Below are positions 26,102 to 34,303 of a stretch of DNA of 64,000 nt, piece by piece. Source of the DNA: Arthrobacter sp. MYb213 (GTDB lineage: Bacteria > Actinomycetota > Actinomycetes > Actinomycetales > Micrococcaceae); contig NZ_PCQA01000004.1 of the NCBI RefSeq assembly GCF_002979915.1, forward strand, positions 62,001 to 126,000, written 5' to 3'. Numbering within the stretch: position 1 is the first letter of the stretch; each line of letters opens with the position of its first letter. The notes below the pieces were generated by a model, which searched no databases, was not told where the DNA came from, and was given only the letters and a program-made list of their open reading frames with translations. Made by a program: the position numbers and the translations under genes.

Positions 26102-26617
26102 GTGTCACTTTTGAACGAATACCGAATCCGTCTGGCCCAGGAGCAAGATCTCCGGGCAGCTCTTGAAATGAAGTTGCAAGCTTGGCGTGAAGCCTACTCG
26201 TCCTTCCGTGACGAAGGATTTTTCGCTCACCATGAAAGCCAACTGGACCAGCAGCTTGCGTGGTGGGAACGTGGCTTGGCTGGGGGAGCGCAGTTCTGGA
26301 TTGCCGAAACAGGGGACGGAAAAATTGTCGGCTTAGCCGGCGGAACCCCCACCATTGAAGAAGACCAAGATACCGGCGTCGATATTGAACTCGGCGTACT
26401 TTATGTGCTCAAAGAGTATTACGGCACCGGGCTGGCAGCCCATTTGATGGACACCGTGCTGTCACGGCGTGACGCGTTGCTCTGGGTGCTGGAAGGAAAT
26501 GCGCGAGCAATAAACTTCTATACCAAACACGGTTTTGTTCCGGATGGCACTAGCGAAGAGCTGGTCGGATCTTGGGCAGGTCTTCGTGAGCAACGGATGG
26601 TACGTAAACATGGCTAA
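26102..26617 (+). CDS. GNAT-family N-acetyltransferase
   Basis: A 171-residue acetyl-CoA-dependent acyltransferase. Seen: the central beta strand with ELGVLYVLKEYYGTGLAAHLM, which carries the acetyl-CoA pyrophosphate loop (here Y-Y-G-T-G-L-A, a variant of Q/R-x2-G-x-G/A), and the C-terminal ALLWVLEGNARAINFYTKHGFVPDG in two parts typical of GNATs. The start is GTG 26102; AGGAG only one base before it suggests TTG 26111 could be the true start. Its end overlaps the next gene by 8 bp, so the two are coupled. Substrate unknown. Confidence 0.85.
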   Translation: MSLLNEYRIRLAQEQDLRAALEMKLQAWREAYSSFRDEGFFAHHESQLDQQLAWWERGLAGGAQFWIAETGDGKIVGLAGGTPTIEEDQDTGVDIELGVLYVLKEYYGTGLAAHLMDTVLSRRDALLWVLEGNARAINFYTKHGFVPDGTSEELVGSWAGLREQRMVRKHG

Positions 26618-27434
26618 GACCGAAAGTAATGTCATGGTCGGAAGCTACGAGATCGCTACCGGGCTTGCTGAAATTGAACCTGACCCTTACGGAGCTAACC
26701 GTTACATTCTGAAGGTCAACGGTGTGCCTTCTTCGCCTATTGATCTTGATGACCCAGGCTACCTGGATTTTGAATACATGCGTTGGATGGAACCTGTATT
26801 CACCATTGGTTTTCCCATCGACGAATTTGACGGCCGCACGCGCAAACTTCGGGTGTTACACCTAGGTGGCGGCGGCTGCTCAATGGCTCGTTGGGTTGCA
26901 GCGACCTATGAGAACGCGCGCCAAGTTGTTGTTGAACTCGATGCAAAACTCGCCGAGTTAGTGCGTACTCGTTTCGACGTCCCGCGTGCACCCTTGGTCC
27001 GGTTACGTGTGGGTGACGCCGGGCAGGTGCTCCCCACGCTCAGTGACGACAGCCGGGACATCATCATCCGAGATGTATTCGCAGGCAGCATTACTCCGCG
27101 CGAGCTCACTACCGTGGGGTACGCCCAGGAAGCTCAGCGAGTACTGGATCAAGGCGGAGTTTACTTATTGAACTGCGGTGACTCTGCGGACCTTGCCGGC
27201 GCGCGAGCAGAAGCTGCTACGCTACTTTCCGTATTTTCCCACGTGGCCATGATTGCTGATGCGCCAATGCTCAAGGGACGCCGTTACGGAAATATTGTGT
27301 TCCTAGCTAGCGACGAGCCGTTAACACTCGGCGCGAGCTTTGAACGAAACCTGCGAATTGCCCCGCTGCCAGCGCAACTGGTTGCCGGTGCTGGGGTTAC
27401 CAAATTTGCTGCGGGAGCCACGCCGATTAGCTAA
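26610..27434 (+). CDS. Spermidine synthase-like methyltransferase-fold protein
   Basis: A 274-residue Rossmann-fold protein similar to polyamine aminopropyltransferases. Seen: LRVLHLGGGGCSMARWV (nucleotide loop), VVELDAKLAELV (acidic ribose-binding residue after strand two), RVGDAGQVLP and RDIIIRDVFAGSITP where spermidine synthases carry the catalytic Asp. The N-terminal beta domain of true SpeE is short here. Actinobacterial members of this group often have unknown substrates, so a polyamine role is not assured. ATG 26610 overlaps the GNAT stop; GGATGG lies ten bases upstream. Tail-to-tail overlap of 8 bp with the DUF2087 gene. Confidence 0.75.
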   Translation: MAKTESNVMVGSYEIATGLAEIEPDPYGANRYILKVNGVPSSPIDLDDPGYLDFEYMRWMEPVFTIGFPIDEFDGRTRKLRVLHLGGGGCSMARWVAATYENARQVVVELDAKLAELVRTRFDVPRAPLVRLRVGDAGQVLPTLSDDSRDIIIRDVFAGSITPRELTTVGYAQEAQRVLDQGGVYLLNCGDSADLAGARAEAATLLSVFSHVAMIADAPMLKGRRYGNIVFLASDEPLTLGASFERNLRIAPLPAQLVAGAGVTKFAAGATPIS

Positions 27435-27921
27435 CTGGCATTCGGTAAGCGGTGCCGTCCGCGTCCCGCTGGACCAAATTATGGTCCACCATGTAACGAC
27501 GCAGTAAGGCCACATCCTCATGAATGACCGCTAAGCGCTCATTGAGCTGATCTTCCCGTAAGGATTCTTGGGCGGTCAGAACCTGGTCTCGAATATGGAC
27601 CATCACTTCATGGCGGTCTGTAGGACGTGCCGGTAAGGCGTTTAGCCGGGTGCCTGTAAAAAAGCGCAGTATTCCGGTGCGCTGGGTATTGGCTGCCGAT
27701 GCGGCCTCCAGGGTGTCATTCAAAAGCTCTTCATTGAGCGTCCAACCCTGGTCTGCATCAACTAACAAGCCAATCTTGGCCCAACGACGTAGGTCTTTGA
27801 GGCTCTGGGTAGAGCTGCCGAGTTTGGCTCCTTCTCCGGCTAGGACCAAACCCAGTGCCTTGCGCATATTCGGGTTCTTTAATCCCGCAGCGATTTCGAC
27901 CCACTTGTTGTGTTGAGACAT
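27427..27921 (-). CDS. DUF2087 domain protein
   Basis: A 164-residue protein with an N-terminal winged-helix-like half (MRKALGLVLAGE to LRRWAKIGLLVD) and a C-terminal DUF2087 domain with RLNALPARPTDRHEV, LNERLAVIHEDVALLRRYMVD and the end pattern RDADGTAYRM. Such proteins are thought to bind nucleic acid or act as regulators; function not established. ATG 27921. Single gene converging with the spermidine-synthase-like gene. Confidence 0.8.
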   Translation of the reverse strand: MSQHNKWVEIAAGLKNPNMRKALGLVLAGEGAKLGSSTQSLKDLRRWAKIGLLVDADQGWTLNEELLNDTLEAASAANTQRTGILRFFTGTRLNALPARPTDRHEVMVHIRDQVLTAQESLREDQLNERLAVIHEDVALLRRYMVDHNLVQRDADGTAYRMPVS

Positions 27922-28093
27922 GTTCTTCCTTCAACGTTCAGATCATCTGGATATTTCTCATGCTACCCAGTGTGATTCACCGGGCGTAGAAATGGCTGAA
28001 TCTCAACTCACGGTAATGGCTGCGAAATAGGGGAGAAGGCTGAGCCTTTGCGGTTCGGTCGGTAAGCGAAGAACATGCTTTGGGCAAAGAAAA

Positions 28094-28127
28094 ATCGGCT
28101 CGGCTCGTGGAAACGAGCCGAGCCGAT
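28094..28127 (-). terminator. Terminator after the NCS2 permease
   Basis: A perfect 15-bp GC-rich stem (28094-28108 with 28113-28127) and a GGAA-type tetraloop, sixteen bases past the permease stop. The A-run at 28090-28094 is read as U-run by the minus-strand transcript. Confidence 0.85.
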
Positions 28128-28142
28128 GAGTCGTACTTTTAC

Positions 28143-29591
28143 TTACATGCCGATGGCATTCTCGATCAGTCCGATACCAAAGAAGAGCACGAAGGCTGCC
28201 GCGACAGCCCACATCAATGGGTGGATCTCCTTCGCACGTCCCTGCGCTGTGCGGATGAAGACGTACGAGATGAAGCCCGCTCCAATGCCGTTGGCAATAG
28301 AGAAGGTGAATGGCATCAGGATGAAGGTGAGGAACGCTGGAAGTGCAATGCCCCAGTCGCTCCAGTCAATCTTGGAGACCTGCGAAACCATCATGAAGCC
28401 TACGACTACCAGCGCCGGTGCGACCGCTTCAAAAGGAACAAGGTGGATCAACGGGGTCAGGAACATCGCCACGATAAGTAGCAGACCGGTCACCACGGAG
28501 GCTAGACCGGTACGTGCACCTTCGCCGATACCGGCGCCGGACTCCACGAAGATCTGCGCCGAAGAGCTCGAGGTACCGCCACCGACGATGGCGCCTGCGG
28601 CGTCAACAAGCAGAACCTTGTCGACGTTCGGGATGTTGCCGTCCTTGTCCATTACGCCAGCCTCGGAAGCTAGACCCACCATGGTGCCCATGGCGTCGAA
28701 GAAAATCGATAGTAGGATCACGAAGGCCAATAATGAAGCGGCGGTGAAGCCCAACTTATCGAAGGCACCAAAGAGATGAACCTGACCGATGAGACTCAGA
28801 TCCGGCAGGGTCCAGCTTGGAAGTGAAGGAACAACCAGTGACCAGCTGTTCGTCTCCTGGTCGCCAACGTTGAAGACCGCTTCAAAAATATTCGCTAGTG
28901 CTGCGGCGGCAACAATCCCGATGAGGATGGCACCTTTAACCTTGCGAACTACCAGTGCCATGGTCAACAGCAAACCAACGACGAAGACTACGATTGGCCA
29001 GCCCATGAGCTTGCCATCAAAGCCTAGACCCACCGGTACGGTGGTGTTTGCGGCATCTGGGATGCGCTGAACGAAGCCCGCATTGACCAGACCGATGAGT
29101 GCGATAAACATACCGATGCCGACCACGATGGCGGTCTTTAGTCCCGCAGGAACGGCGCGGAATACTGCCGTTCTAAAGCCGGTGAGGACCAGCAAGAACA
29201 TGACGATACCGGCAACTACCACCAGGCCCATGACATCTGCCCAGGTAAGTTCCGGATTTGTTGTCACCGTGATCGCTACGAAGGCGTTGACGCCCAGTCC
29301 GGTAGCCATGGCGAATGGGTGCCTGGCCCAGATGCCCATCAGGATGGTCAGGATGCCAGCAACGAAGGCGGTCACCGCGGCTACGCGTTGGATCCCGAGT
29401 TCACCACCGGAAGAGTCGACGCCGGAAAGCACCAGCGGGTTGAGTACAACAATGTAGCTCATCGCGAAGAAGGTGGCGATGCCGCCTCGAACTTCGGTAG
29501 CAAAAGTTGAGCGGCGTTCCGAAATTTTGAAATATCGATCAACGCGCGCCGGGAAGGATGTCTCGGTCACAGTTTTGGTGGGGGAGGGCAT
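28143..29591 (-). CDS. NCS2-family purine permease (AzgA-like)
   Basis: A 482-residue membrane protein with about twelve to fourteen helices, importing nucleobases with protons. The AzgA-type signature is clear: RGGIATFFAMSYIVVLNP near residue 35, GLGVNAFVA, a GIGMFIALIGLVNAG motif and the FFDAMGTMVGLASEAG segment with the substrate-binding residues. This points to guanine, hypoxanthine or adenine as substrate. ATG 29591 chosen; ATG 29627 is possible. No purine riboswitch is visible upstream; a small inverted repeat at 29675-29687 lies in the divergent region shared with the stress-protein gene. Confidence 0.88.
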   Translation of the reverse strand: MPSPTKTVTETSFPARVDRYFKISERRSTFATEVRGGIATFFAMSYIVVLNPLVLSGVDSSGGELGIQRVAAVTAFVAGILTILMGIWARHPFAMATGLGVNAFVAITVTTNPELTWADVMGLVVVAGIVMFLLVLTGFRTAVFRAVPAGLKTAIVVGIGMFIALIGLVNAGFVQRIPDAANTTVPVGLGFDGKLMGWPIVVFVVGLLLTMALVVRKVKGAILIGIVAAAALANIFEAVFNVGDQETNSWSLVVPSLPSWTLPDLSLIGQVHLFGAFDKLGFTAASLLAFVILLSIFFDAMGTMVGLASEAGVMDKDGNIPNVDKVLLVDAAGAIVGGGTSSSSAQIFVESGAGIGEGARTGLASVVTGLLLIVAMFLTPLIHLVPFEAVAPALVVVGFMMVSQVSKIDWSDWGIALPAFLTFILMPFTFSIANGIGAGFISYVFIRTAQGRAKEIHPLMWAVAAAFVLFFGIGLIENAIGM

Positions 29592-29674
29592 AGTAAAAAT
29601 TCTATGACGTTTTGGGCATGGAATCATACTGATCTCACAGCTGAGTAGGCTTAGCGTGAAATCATTAGACCCAA

Positions 29675-29687
29675 CTCACACTGTGAG
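29675..29687. promoter_or_regulatory. Small inverted repeat between permease and stress-protein genes
   Basis: CTCAC-ACT-GTGAG, perfect 5-bp arms. A related CTCACAGCTGAG lies at about 29634-29645. Two similar sites about 30 bp apart in a divergent region suggest an operator, but the arms are short and may be chance. Confidence 0.35.
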
Positions 29688-29761
29688 ACAAGATTGGAAG
29701 TACATTGGTTGTAAGAGGGGTCACACCCAATGCCATCACAGGTCAATGAGGAGCGAGTCTG

Positions 29762-30730
29762 ATGAGTGACGAAGCACCAGTCGGAACTGAAAAAATCGAA
29801 GGTATTGTCGTCGGTGCCGACGGGTCCCAGCAAAGCAAGTGCGCTTTGCGGTGGGCCGAACGCGAAGCGGTTCGCCGGGGCAGCGTGTTAAATATCGTAT
29901 CCGCCTACACAATTCCAGTTTTTGCTGCCTCGTCCATGGACGCAGGCTATTCAACTTTGGATGATGATTTAATCCGTGGAGGCGCCGAGGACATCGTGCG
30001 TCAGGCACGCGCAGAGCTTGAAGGTAGCGAAGCTACGATCCGCACCTATATTGAGTCTGGAGACCCGTCCGGTGTTCTGCTGGACCTCAGTGCAGATGCC
30101 GAACTGGTAGTAGTTGGAACGCGTGGCCGTGGCGGTTTCGTGGGCCGGCTATTGGGGTCGGTTTCGTCCGCATTGCCAGCGCACGCCAAGTGCCCAACGG
30201 TTGTTGTGCCGTTGTCTATGGCTAAAGAGCAGGAACAGGCTCAGGAAGACGCTCCGGAACGTCAGACAATTGTTGTTGGTGTTGACGGATCGGAACGAGC
30301 CAGGTCTGCCGTACTAGCCGCAGCCGATGCGGCGCAAGCACGAAACCTCAAACTTCGTGTGGTTTGCGCTGTTTCTCCGGTCTCCGCAGCGTTGGCCTGG
30401 ATGCCAGCCACCGTTGATCAAGAAGCGGTACTTGAAGATGTCCGCTACCAAATGGACGTGGGCGAGCGTTGGATTAAGTCGCACTATCCGAATGTTGAAG
30501 TGGAAACTGATGTGATTTCAGGACCTCCGGTGGAGGTATTGATCCGCGAATCTGAGCATGCGGTACTTACCGTCACGGGCTCGCGTGGTCGAGGTGGCTT
30601 CGCCGGTATGTTGCTTGGCTCTACCAGCCAAGGAGTATTGCACCATTCAAAGGGGCCGGTCATGGTGGTACCAGACAGTGATGACCCTCGTTTGGCTGAC
30701 CGAAAGAATTTCGACACTAACGCCGAATAA
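29762..30730 (+). CDS. Universal stress protein with two Usp domains
   Basis: A 322-residue tandem UspA protein, cytoplasmic. Domain 1 (about 14-155) starts IVVGADGSQQS and ends with the ATP-loop VVGTRGRGGFVGRLLGSVS; domain 2 (about 172-310) starts IVVGVDGSERA and has TGSRGRGGFAGMLLGSTS. Both keep the G-x2-G-x9-G-S/T pattern of ATP-binding Usp proteins. ATG 29762 follows GAGGAG at eight bases. Single gene with its own terminator. Actinobacterial tandem Usps are often induced by low oxygen or stationary phase; that is background, not seen here. Confidence 0.92.
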   Translation: MSDEAPVGTEKIEGIVVGADGSQQSKCALRWAEREAVRRGSVLNIVSAYTIPVFAASSMDAGYSTLDDDLIRGGAEDIVRQARAELEGSEATIRTYIESGDPSGVLLDLSADAELVVVGTRGRGGFVGRLLGSVSSALPAHAKCPTVVVPLSMAKEQEQAQEDAPERQTIVVGVDGSERARSAVLAAADAAQARNLKLRVVCAVSPVSAALAWMPATVDQEAVLEDVRYQMDVGERWIKSHYPNVEVETDVISGPPVEVLIRESEHAVLTVTGSRGRGGFAGMLLGSTSQGVLHHSKGPVMVVPDSDDPRLADRKNFDTNAE

Positions 30731-30737
30731 AAACCTT

Positions 30738-30771
30738 GTTGGCCCGGAAAGAGAAATCTTTCCGGGCCAAC
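30738..30771 (+). terminator. Terminator after the universal stress protein gene
   Basis: A perfect 15-bp stem (30738-30752 with 30757-30771), GAAA loop and a following TTCTT, seven bases after the stop. Confidence 0.88.
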
Positions 30772-30822
30772 TTCTTGCCATGGATCAATAGCTCGTTGGC
30801 TAGTTGACTAGCAACGGACAAG

Positions 30823-30862
30823 AAAAATGCTTCCGCAGTCAGCAGACTACGGAAGCATTTTT
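30823..30862. terminator. Bidirectional terminator before the NlpC/P60 gene end
   Basis: AAAAATGCTTCCG (30823-30835) pairs with CGGAAGCATTTTT (30850-30862), with further inner pairs interrupted by one mismatch. T-runs on both strands; it ends the minus-strand NlpC/P60 transcript. Confidence 0.85.
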
Positions 30863-30878
30863 TCGGAGGTGAGCGGGC

Positions 30879-32639
30879 TTAGTAGCGTGCTGCCTTCGAA
30901 TGTAGGTTGTTGACCCAGCTCAGCGGGGTCGTCGAGATACCGGCACCTGGGTTACGAGCGTGAACTACTTGGCCGTTACCGATGTAGATAGCTACGTGGT
31001 AGAACGAAGCTCCACCATTGGAGGACGAGAACACCAAGTCACCCGGGCGTAGCTCGCTCAACGAGACATACTGCGGAGCACTCGCGTACTGCTGGCTAGA
31101 AGTACGTGGAAGGTTGATGCCAGATTGGGCGAAAGCCTTCTTGGAGAAGCTGGAGCAGTCAAAAACATTTGGTCCGTTGGCGCCGAAGACATAACCCTTG
31201 CTCGGATCAGCAGCGGTTTTCAAAGCCCATGAGATCGCAGCAGAATAGTTGCTGTTATTGCTCTCCTGTTTAGGCTCTTCCTTCTTCACCTCAGGTTCAG
31301 GCTTTGGCTTCGGAGTAACCTTAGGCTTTTCAGGAGCCTTTGGCTGAACCTTCTTAGGTTTTGGCTTCGGAGCTTCGATAACCTTTGGCTTTTCAGGAGC
31401 CTGTGGCATGACCTTTGGCTTCTCGGTTTCCTTAGGCTTTGGTTTAGCCTTTGGCTTCTGAGTTTCCTTTGGAGCCTGGGTTTCCTTTGGCTTTTCGGTT
31501 TCCTTTGGAGCCTGAGTTTCCTTCGGCTTCTCGGTTTCCTTTGGAGCCTGAGTTTCCTTAGGCTTTTCAGTTTCCTTTGGAGCCTGAGTTTCCTTAGGCT
31601 TTTCAGTTTCCTTTGGAGCCTCGGTTTCCTTTGGCTTCTCAGTTTCCTTCGGCTCGTTCTTCTCGAGCTCGATCACCTTTGGAGTTAAAGTTCTTAGCTT
31701 TGAGTTGTCGCCATCTTCGGAATCAAGAGATTCGAATTCCTGGGGAGTTTCTACAGCAAGTGGTTGCGCAGTGGCCAAGTCATCTTTCGAGACCGGCTCA
31801 TCGGCCTGCGGAGTCTCGATGACTTCCTTCAGGGCCGCTTCCTGAGCTTTTTCTTCTTGCTCGGCGATCTGCTTACGAACTACTGCTTCTTCTTTTTCCT
31901 TGAGGACCGAAAGATGACCAATAAGTTCGTCGCGAAGTTCCTTCTGAGGAGTGATCGACGATTCGTAGGTGTTCAGAGTGGAGGTAGCGGTAGTCGCAGC
32001 CTCGTCATAGTTCGCTGCAGCAGCCTTAGCGGCCTTCTGAGCGGTGTCTGCGTACTCTTCCCAAGCAGTGACGAGGGCTTCGGCTTCAGAGGCCGTGTTG
32101 ACCGTCTGGGAGCGATTCTCGCTCAAGGCGCTCATGGTGGCGGCCTTGTAGAAGATGTCGTTTGATTCATCATCCTGTAGCAGGATGCCAATGCTGGAGT
32201 TGCTGGCACCGTTGCGGTACATATCCGAAGCGATAGCGCCGAGGTCATTGCGACTCTGGGCTAGGTACTGCTTCGCATATTTGACCTGCTCAACTGCTTT
32301 GTCAGCCTCGGCTGAACGCAAATCGCGTTCCTGCCCGGCAGTCAGCAACGATTCCTGTGCTTCTAGAGCGGCGGTCTCAACACGCTGTAGATCAGCACGG
32401 CTTGAAGCAAGCGATGCTTCGAGGCGGGCGATCATGTTGTTAGTGGCGTTCTTGTCCGACTTGGCAGCCGCTACCTCTGCCGCTGAGGGCAAAGAGGTGT
32501 TTGACGGTGCAGCGGCGACCGAAATAGCCGTGGGAAACTTTGCCGACGGTGCGGCAGATGCCGGGACGGCGCCAGCAAGACATGAGACTGCTAGGGCCAG
32601 GGTGCACGCGGCAACGCCGAGCGAGTGGCGGTTCGCCAT
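30879..32639 (-). CDS. Secreted NlpC/P60 peptidoglycan hydrolase with coiled coil and KETE/KETQ repeats
   Basis: A 586-residue exported wall hydrolase. Order: signal peptide with ASA cleavage region (1-33), long coiled coil (about 45-235, RIPA/CwlO-like, which in relatives keeps the enzyme inactive or binds FtsX), Lys/Glu/Pro low-complexity linker with a 12-residue repeat (about 320-460), and C-terminal NlpC/P60 domain with Cys495 in DCSSFS, His in YHVAIYIGNG and a third polar residue in VVHARNPG. It should cleave stem-peptide bonds. ATG 32639 has GAGGA at seven bases; the frame to 32651 adds four residues without need. About 770 bp of gene-poor DNA lie upstream, longer than usual for this region. 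Confidence 0.92.
   Translation of the reverse strand: MANRHSLGVAACTLALAVSCLAGAVPASAAPSAKFPTAISVAAAPSNTSLPSAAEVAAAKSDKNATNNMIARLEASLASSRADLQRVETAALEAQESLLTAGQERDLRSAEADKAVEQVKYAKQYLAQSRNDLGAIASDMYRNGASNSSIGILLQDDESNDIFYKAATMSALSENRSQTVNTASEAEALVTAWEEYADTAQKAAKAAAANYDEAATTATSTLNTYESSITPQKELRDELIGHLSVLKEKEEAVVRKQIAEQEEKAQEAALKEVIETPQADEPVSKDDLATAQPLAVETPQEFESLDSEDGDNSKLRTLTPKVIELEKNEPKETEKPKETEAPKETEKPKETQAPKETEKPKETQAPKETEKPKETQAPKETEKPKETQAPKETQKPKAKPKPKETEKPKVMPQAPEKPKVIEAPKPKPKKVQPKAPEKPKVTPKPKPEPEVKKEEPKQESNNSNYSAAISWALKTAADPSKGYVFGANGPNVFDCSSFSKKAFAQSGINLPRTSSQQYASAPQYVSLSELRPGDLVFSSSNGGASFYHVAIYIGNGQVVHARNPGAGISTTPLSWVNNLHSKAARY
31465..31640 (-). repeat. 36-bp tandem repeat coding for Lys/Glu/Thr/Pro units
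   Basis: About four to five imperfect copies of a 36-bp unit encoding KETEKPKETQAP inside the NlpC/P60 gene; more degenerate copies flank it. Silent differences between copies (TTT/TTC, TTA/TTC/TTT for the Lys and Pro codons in the complement) show that they are not very recent duplications, but copy-number change by slippage is likely between strains. Confidence 0.75.
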
Positions 32640-33413
32640 ATCGTTCCTCACTAGATTCAGGTGATGACAGTTGGGAAAAGGACCAATCGTAATTTTTCGA
32701 GATCGAAATGTTGCAATTTGGTCAAGGTCCCAAATAGCACACTAGGCCAAAAAAGAGGTGCTTGGCAACACTAGTCACACCAGTCACAAGAATTACATCG
32801 ATGGGATTTCTGCCCCTAATTTCGGAGTGATATGGGCGAAGGTGGCATAAAAGGTATGGTTTTAGGGTTTTTGGCGGGAAGTAAAAGTCCTATAAGTGCC
32901 AAGCTTGATGACGTTTGATTCGTTATCTTGACTGTGCGCCAACGCAAAAATGTTGGAACTGGGTCCACGTTCGTTACTTTGTCGCGCGACTAAGCAAGAT
33001 GAGGGCTGAAATGCGCTGTTATTGCGTCCTTATGTAGGTATAGGCAGGCTAAAACGTTCTTGGCTTAGGAAAGTGCCAATTGAGCGTGTTTGGCCATGAT
33101 GCTCAGCGCGCCCAACGGCTAAAGGTGATGGAACCAGAAAGTAATGATCACTGAGCGGGAAGTCGGCTTCGTCAGGGCGAAGCTTTGCCCGTCGCGGACT
33201 AAGCATGTGCATGCAGCGCATCCATGGTGCGATTCGCTTCAGTCGCAGATAAATAAAATACCGGCATGCCGGCCCTGAAACACCGACAGAGGTCGGTTTT
33301 CCACCCCGCGGCGCCGAGGTCAACAATATGAGAAACGCTGGCAAGACAAATTTTGCACTATTTTGAGCAAAATTCGTGACGCACATCTCAATATAAGTTT
33401 TTACGAAATTTTG
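32640..33413. other. Gene-poor 774-bp stretch
   Basis: No coding region I can support. The base composition is AT-richer than the surroundings. It must contain the promoter of the NlpC/P60 gene. On the minus strand an open frame from 33386 to 33030 has no ribosome-binding site and a Pro/Arg/His-rich non-native-looking sequence, so it is not called. Near the right end lies an interrupted inverted repeat (GCAAAATTCGT at 33364-33374 and ACGAAATTTTGC at 33399-33410). I looked for the ydaO c-di-AMP riboswitch, known before such hydrolase genes in actinobacteria, and could not recognise its conserved cores. Confidence 0.5.
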
Positions 33414-33785
33414 CTATCCCCAGCCCAAATCGTGCAATTTATCGTCGTCGATTCCGAAGTGGTGCGCCACCTCATGCATGACTGTAACGCGCACTTCACG
33501 GATGACATCTTCTCGTGTTTCACAGGCTCTTAGAGTCGGGTTTTTGAAAATTGTAATCCGGTCTGGCAGGGCGCCTGATGCCCAATCGAGATCACGTTCA
33601 GTGAGCGCAACACCCTCGTATAAGCCCAGAATCTCGGTGTTTTTTGGTTCTCCAGGGAGTGGCTCGTATTCGTCTTCGATAAAGAAAATGACGTTGTCCA
33701 TCATGTCGATAGCGCTCTGCGGAATGCTGTCGACAGCCGACTGGACTAGGTCGTCAAACTCGTCGTCACTCATCTCCAAATTCAT
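33414..33785 (-). CDS. Metallopeptidase-family (zincin-like) protein
   Basis: A 123-residue member of the minimal zincin group found across actinobacteria. Seen: acidic N-terminus, a conserved GLYEGVALTERD segment, then VTVMHEVAHHFGIDDDKLHDLGW with the HExxH zinc motif and a C-terminal Asp/His-rich end. Cytoplasmic, no signal peptide; the biological substrate of this family is unknown. ATG 33785, with a short AGGG upstream. It is immediately downstream of the gene-poor stretch in map order and divergent from the tRNA cluster. Confidence 0.88.
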   Translation of the reverse strand: MNLEMSDDEFDDLVQSAVDSIPQSAIDMMDNVIFFIEDEYEPLPGEPKNTEILGLYEGVALTERDLDWASGALPDRITIFKNPTLRACETREDVIREVRVTVMHEVAHHFGIDDDKLHDLGWG

Positions 33786-33845
33786 ATTTCAACCCTACTG
33801 TTCAGCGTCGCTTTGAGCTTGAAAAAATTGCCCCGAAGGCCGATT

Positions 33846-33874
33846 TTGCAAAAGGTAAAAAGGCCACGTATAGT
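33846..33874 (+). promoter_or_regulatory. Promoter of the tRNA cluster
   Basis: TTGCAA (33846-33851), 17-bp spacer, TATAGT (33869-33874). The predicted start near 33881 gives a leader of about 40 bases before tRNA-Glu. Good match to the primary sigma factor. Confidence 0.7.
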
Positions 33875-33919
33875 TGTTGAAGTCCGCTACGGAGACGCAA
33901 GAAACCGAAGCAGATATAG

Positions 33920-33992
33920 GCCCCCATCGTCTAGCGGCCTAGGACACTGCCCTTTCACGGCAGCGGCACGGGTTCGAATCCCGTTGGGGGTA
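33920..33992 (+). tRNA. tRNA-Glu (anticodon TTC)
   Basis: 73 bases folding into a full cloverleaf: acceptor GCCCCCA/TGGGGGT (first pair G-T), anticodon stem CTGCC/GGCAG with loop CTTTCAC, T-arm with GGTTCGAATCC. No encoded CCA. First of four tRNA genes in a row on the plus strand. Confidence 0.96.
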
Positions 33993-34048
33993 CAAACAAC
34001 CAACTTGTTGGTTGTCAGATGAAGAAATTCATTGGCTTGCGAAAGCAA

Positions 34049-34122
34049 GGCCCTGTAGCGCAGTTGGTTAGCGCGCCGCCCTGTCACGGCGGAGGTCGCG
34101 GGTTCAAGTCCCGTCAGGGTCG
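34049..34122 (+). tRNA. tRNA-Asp (anticodon GTC), copy 1
   Basis: 74 bases, acceptor GGCCCTG/CAGGGTC, anticodon stem CCGCC/GGCGG with loop CTGTCAC, T-loop TTCAAGT. Identical over its length to the copy at 34304-34377 but followed by CTC rather than CCA. Confidence 0.96.
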
Positions 34123-34171
34123 CTCGGTTTATTGTTTAGGCAATAAATCTGGTGTCCACTTAGTGGTACCA

Positions 34172-34244
34172 GGCTCTGTAGCTCAGTTGGTAGAGCGTTC
34201 GACTGAAAATCGAAAGGTCACCGGATCGACGCCGGTCGGAGCCA
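34172..34244 (+). tRNA. tRNA-Phe (anticodon GAA) with atypical T-loop
   Basis: 73 bases, acceptor GGCTCTG/CGGAGCC (one T-G pair), anticodon stem TTCGA/TCGAA with loop CTGAAAA, T-stem ACCGG/CCGGT. The T-loop reads ATCGACG, so the almost universal T54 is A. All other invariant positions checked (T55, C56, A58) are kept. Confidence 0.95.
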
Positions 34245-34247
34245 CGT

Positions 34248-34269
34248 AGCCCTCGGTTTACCGAGGGCT
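34248..34269 (+). terminator. Hairpin after tRNA-Phe
   Basis: AGCCCTCGGT and ACCGAGGGCT around a TT loop, followed by TTAC. Weak T-run; it may only partly end transcription or serve 3' processing. Confidence 0.6.
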
Positions 34270-34303
34270 TTACTATGTGATTTGAAAGTTTTTCAAAATG
34301 CAT

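Noticed and set aside
28075-28779. Long plus-strand open frame over the purine permease gene
   Set aside because: It is the complement of a membrane-protein gene with clear family motifs; the product is low-complexity Ala/Thr/Pro/Ser and starts inside the terminator.
29592-29761. Purine riboswitch before the AzgA-like permease
   Set aside because: None of the conserved purine-aptamer junction or loop sequences could be recognised on the minus strand.
32640-33000. c-di-AMP (ydaO) riboswitch before the NlpC/P60 gene
   Set aside because: Looked for because of the known association in actinobacteria; the conserved core segments were not found by eye.
33030-33386. 118-codon minus-strand open frame in the gene-poor stretch
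   Set aside because: No ribosome-binding site, odd composition (many Arg, His, Pro, Cys), no recognisable fold, and no fit to neighbour codon use.
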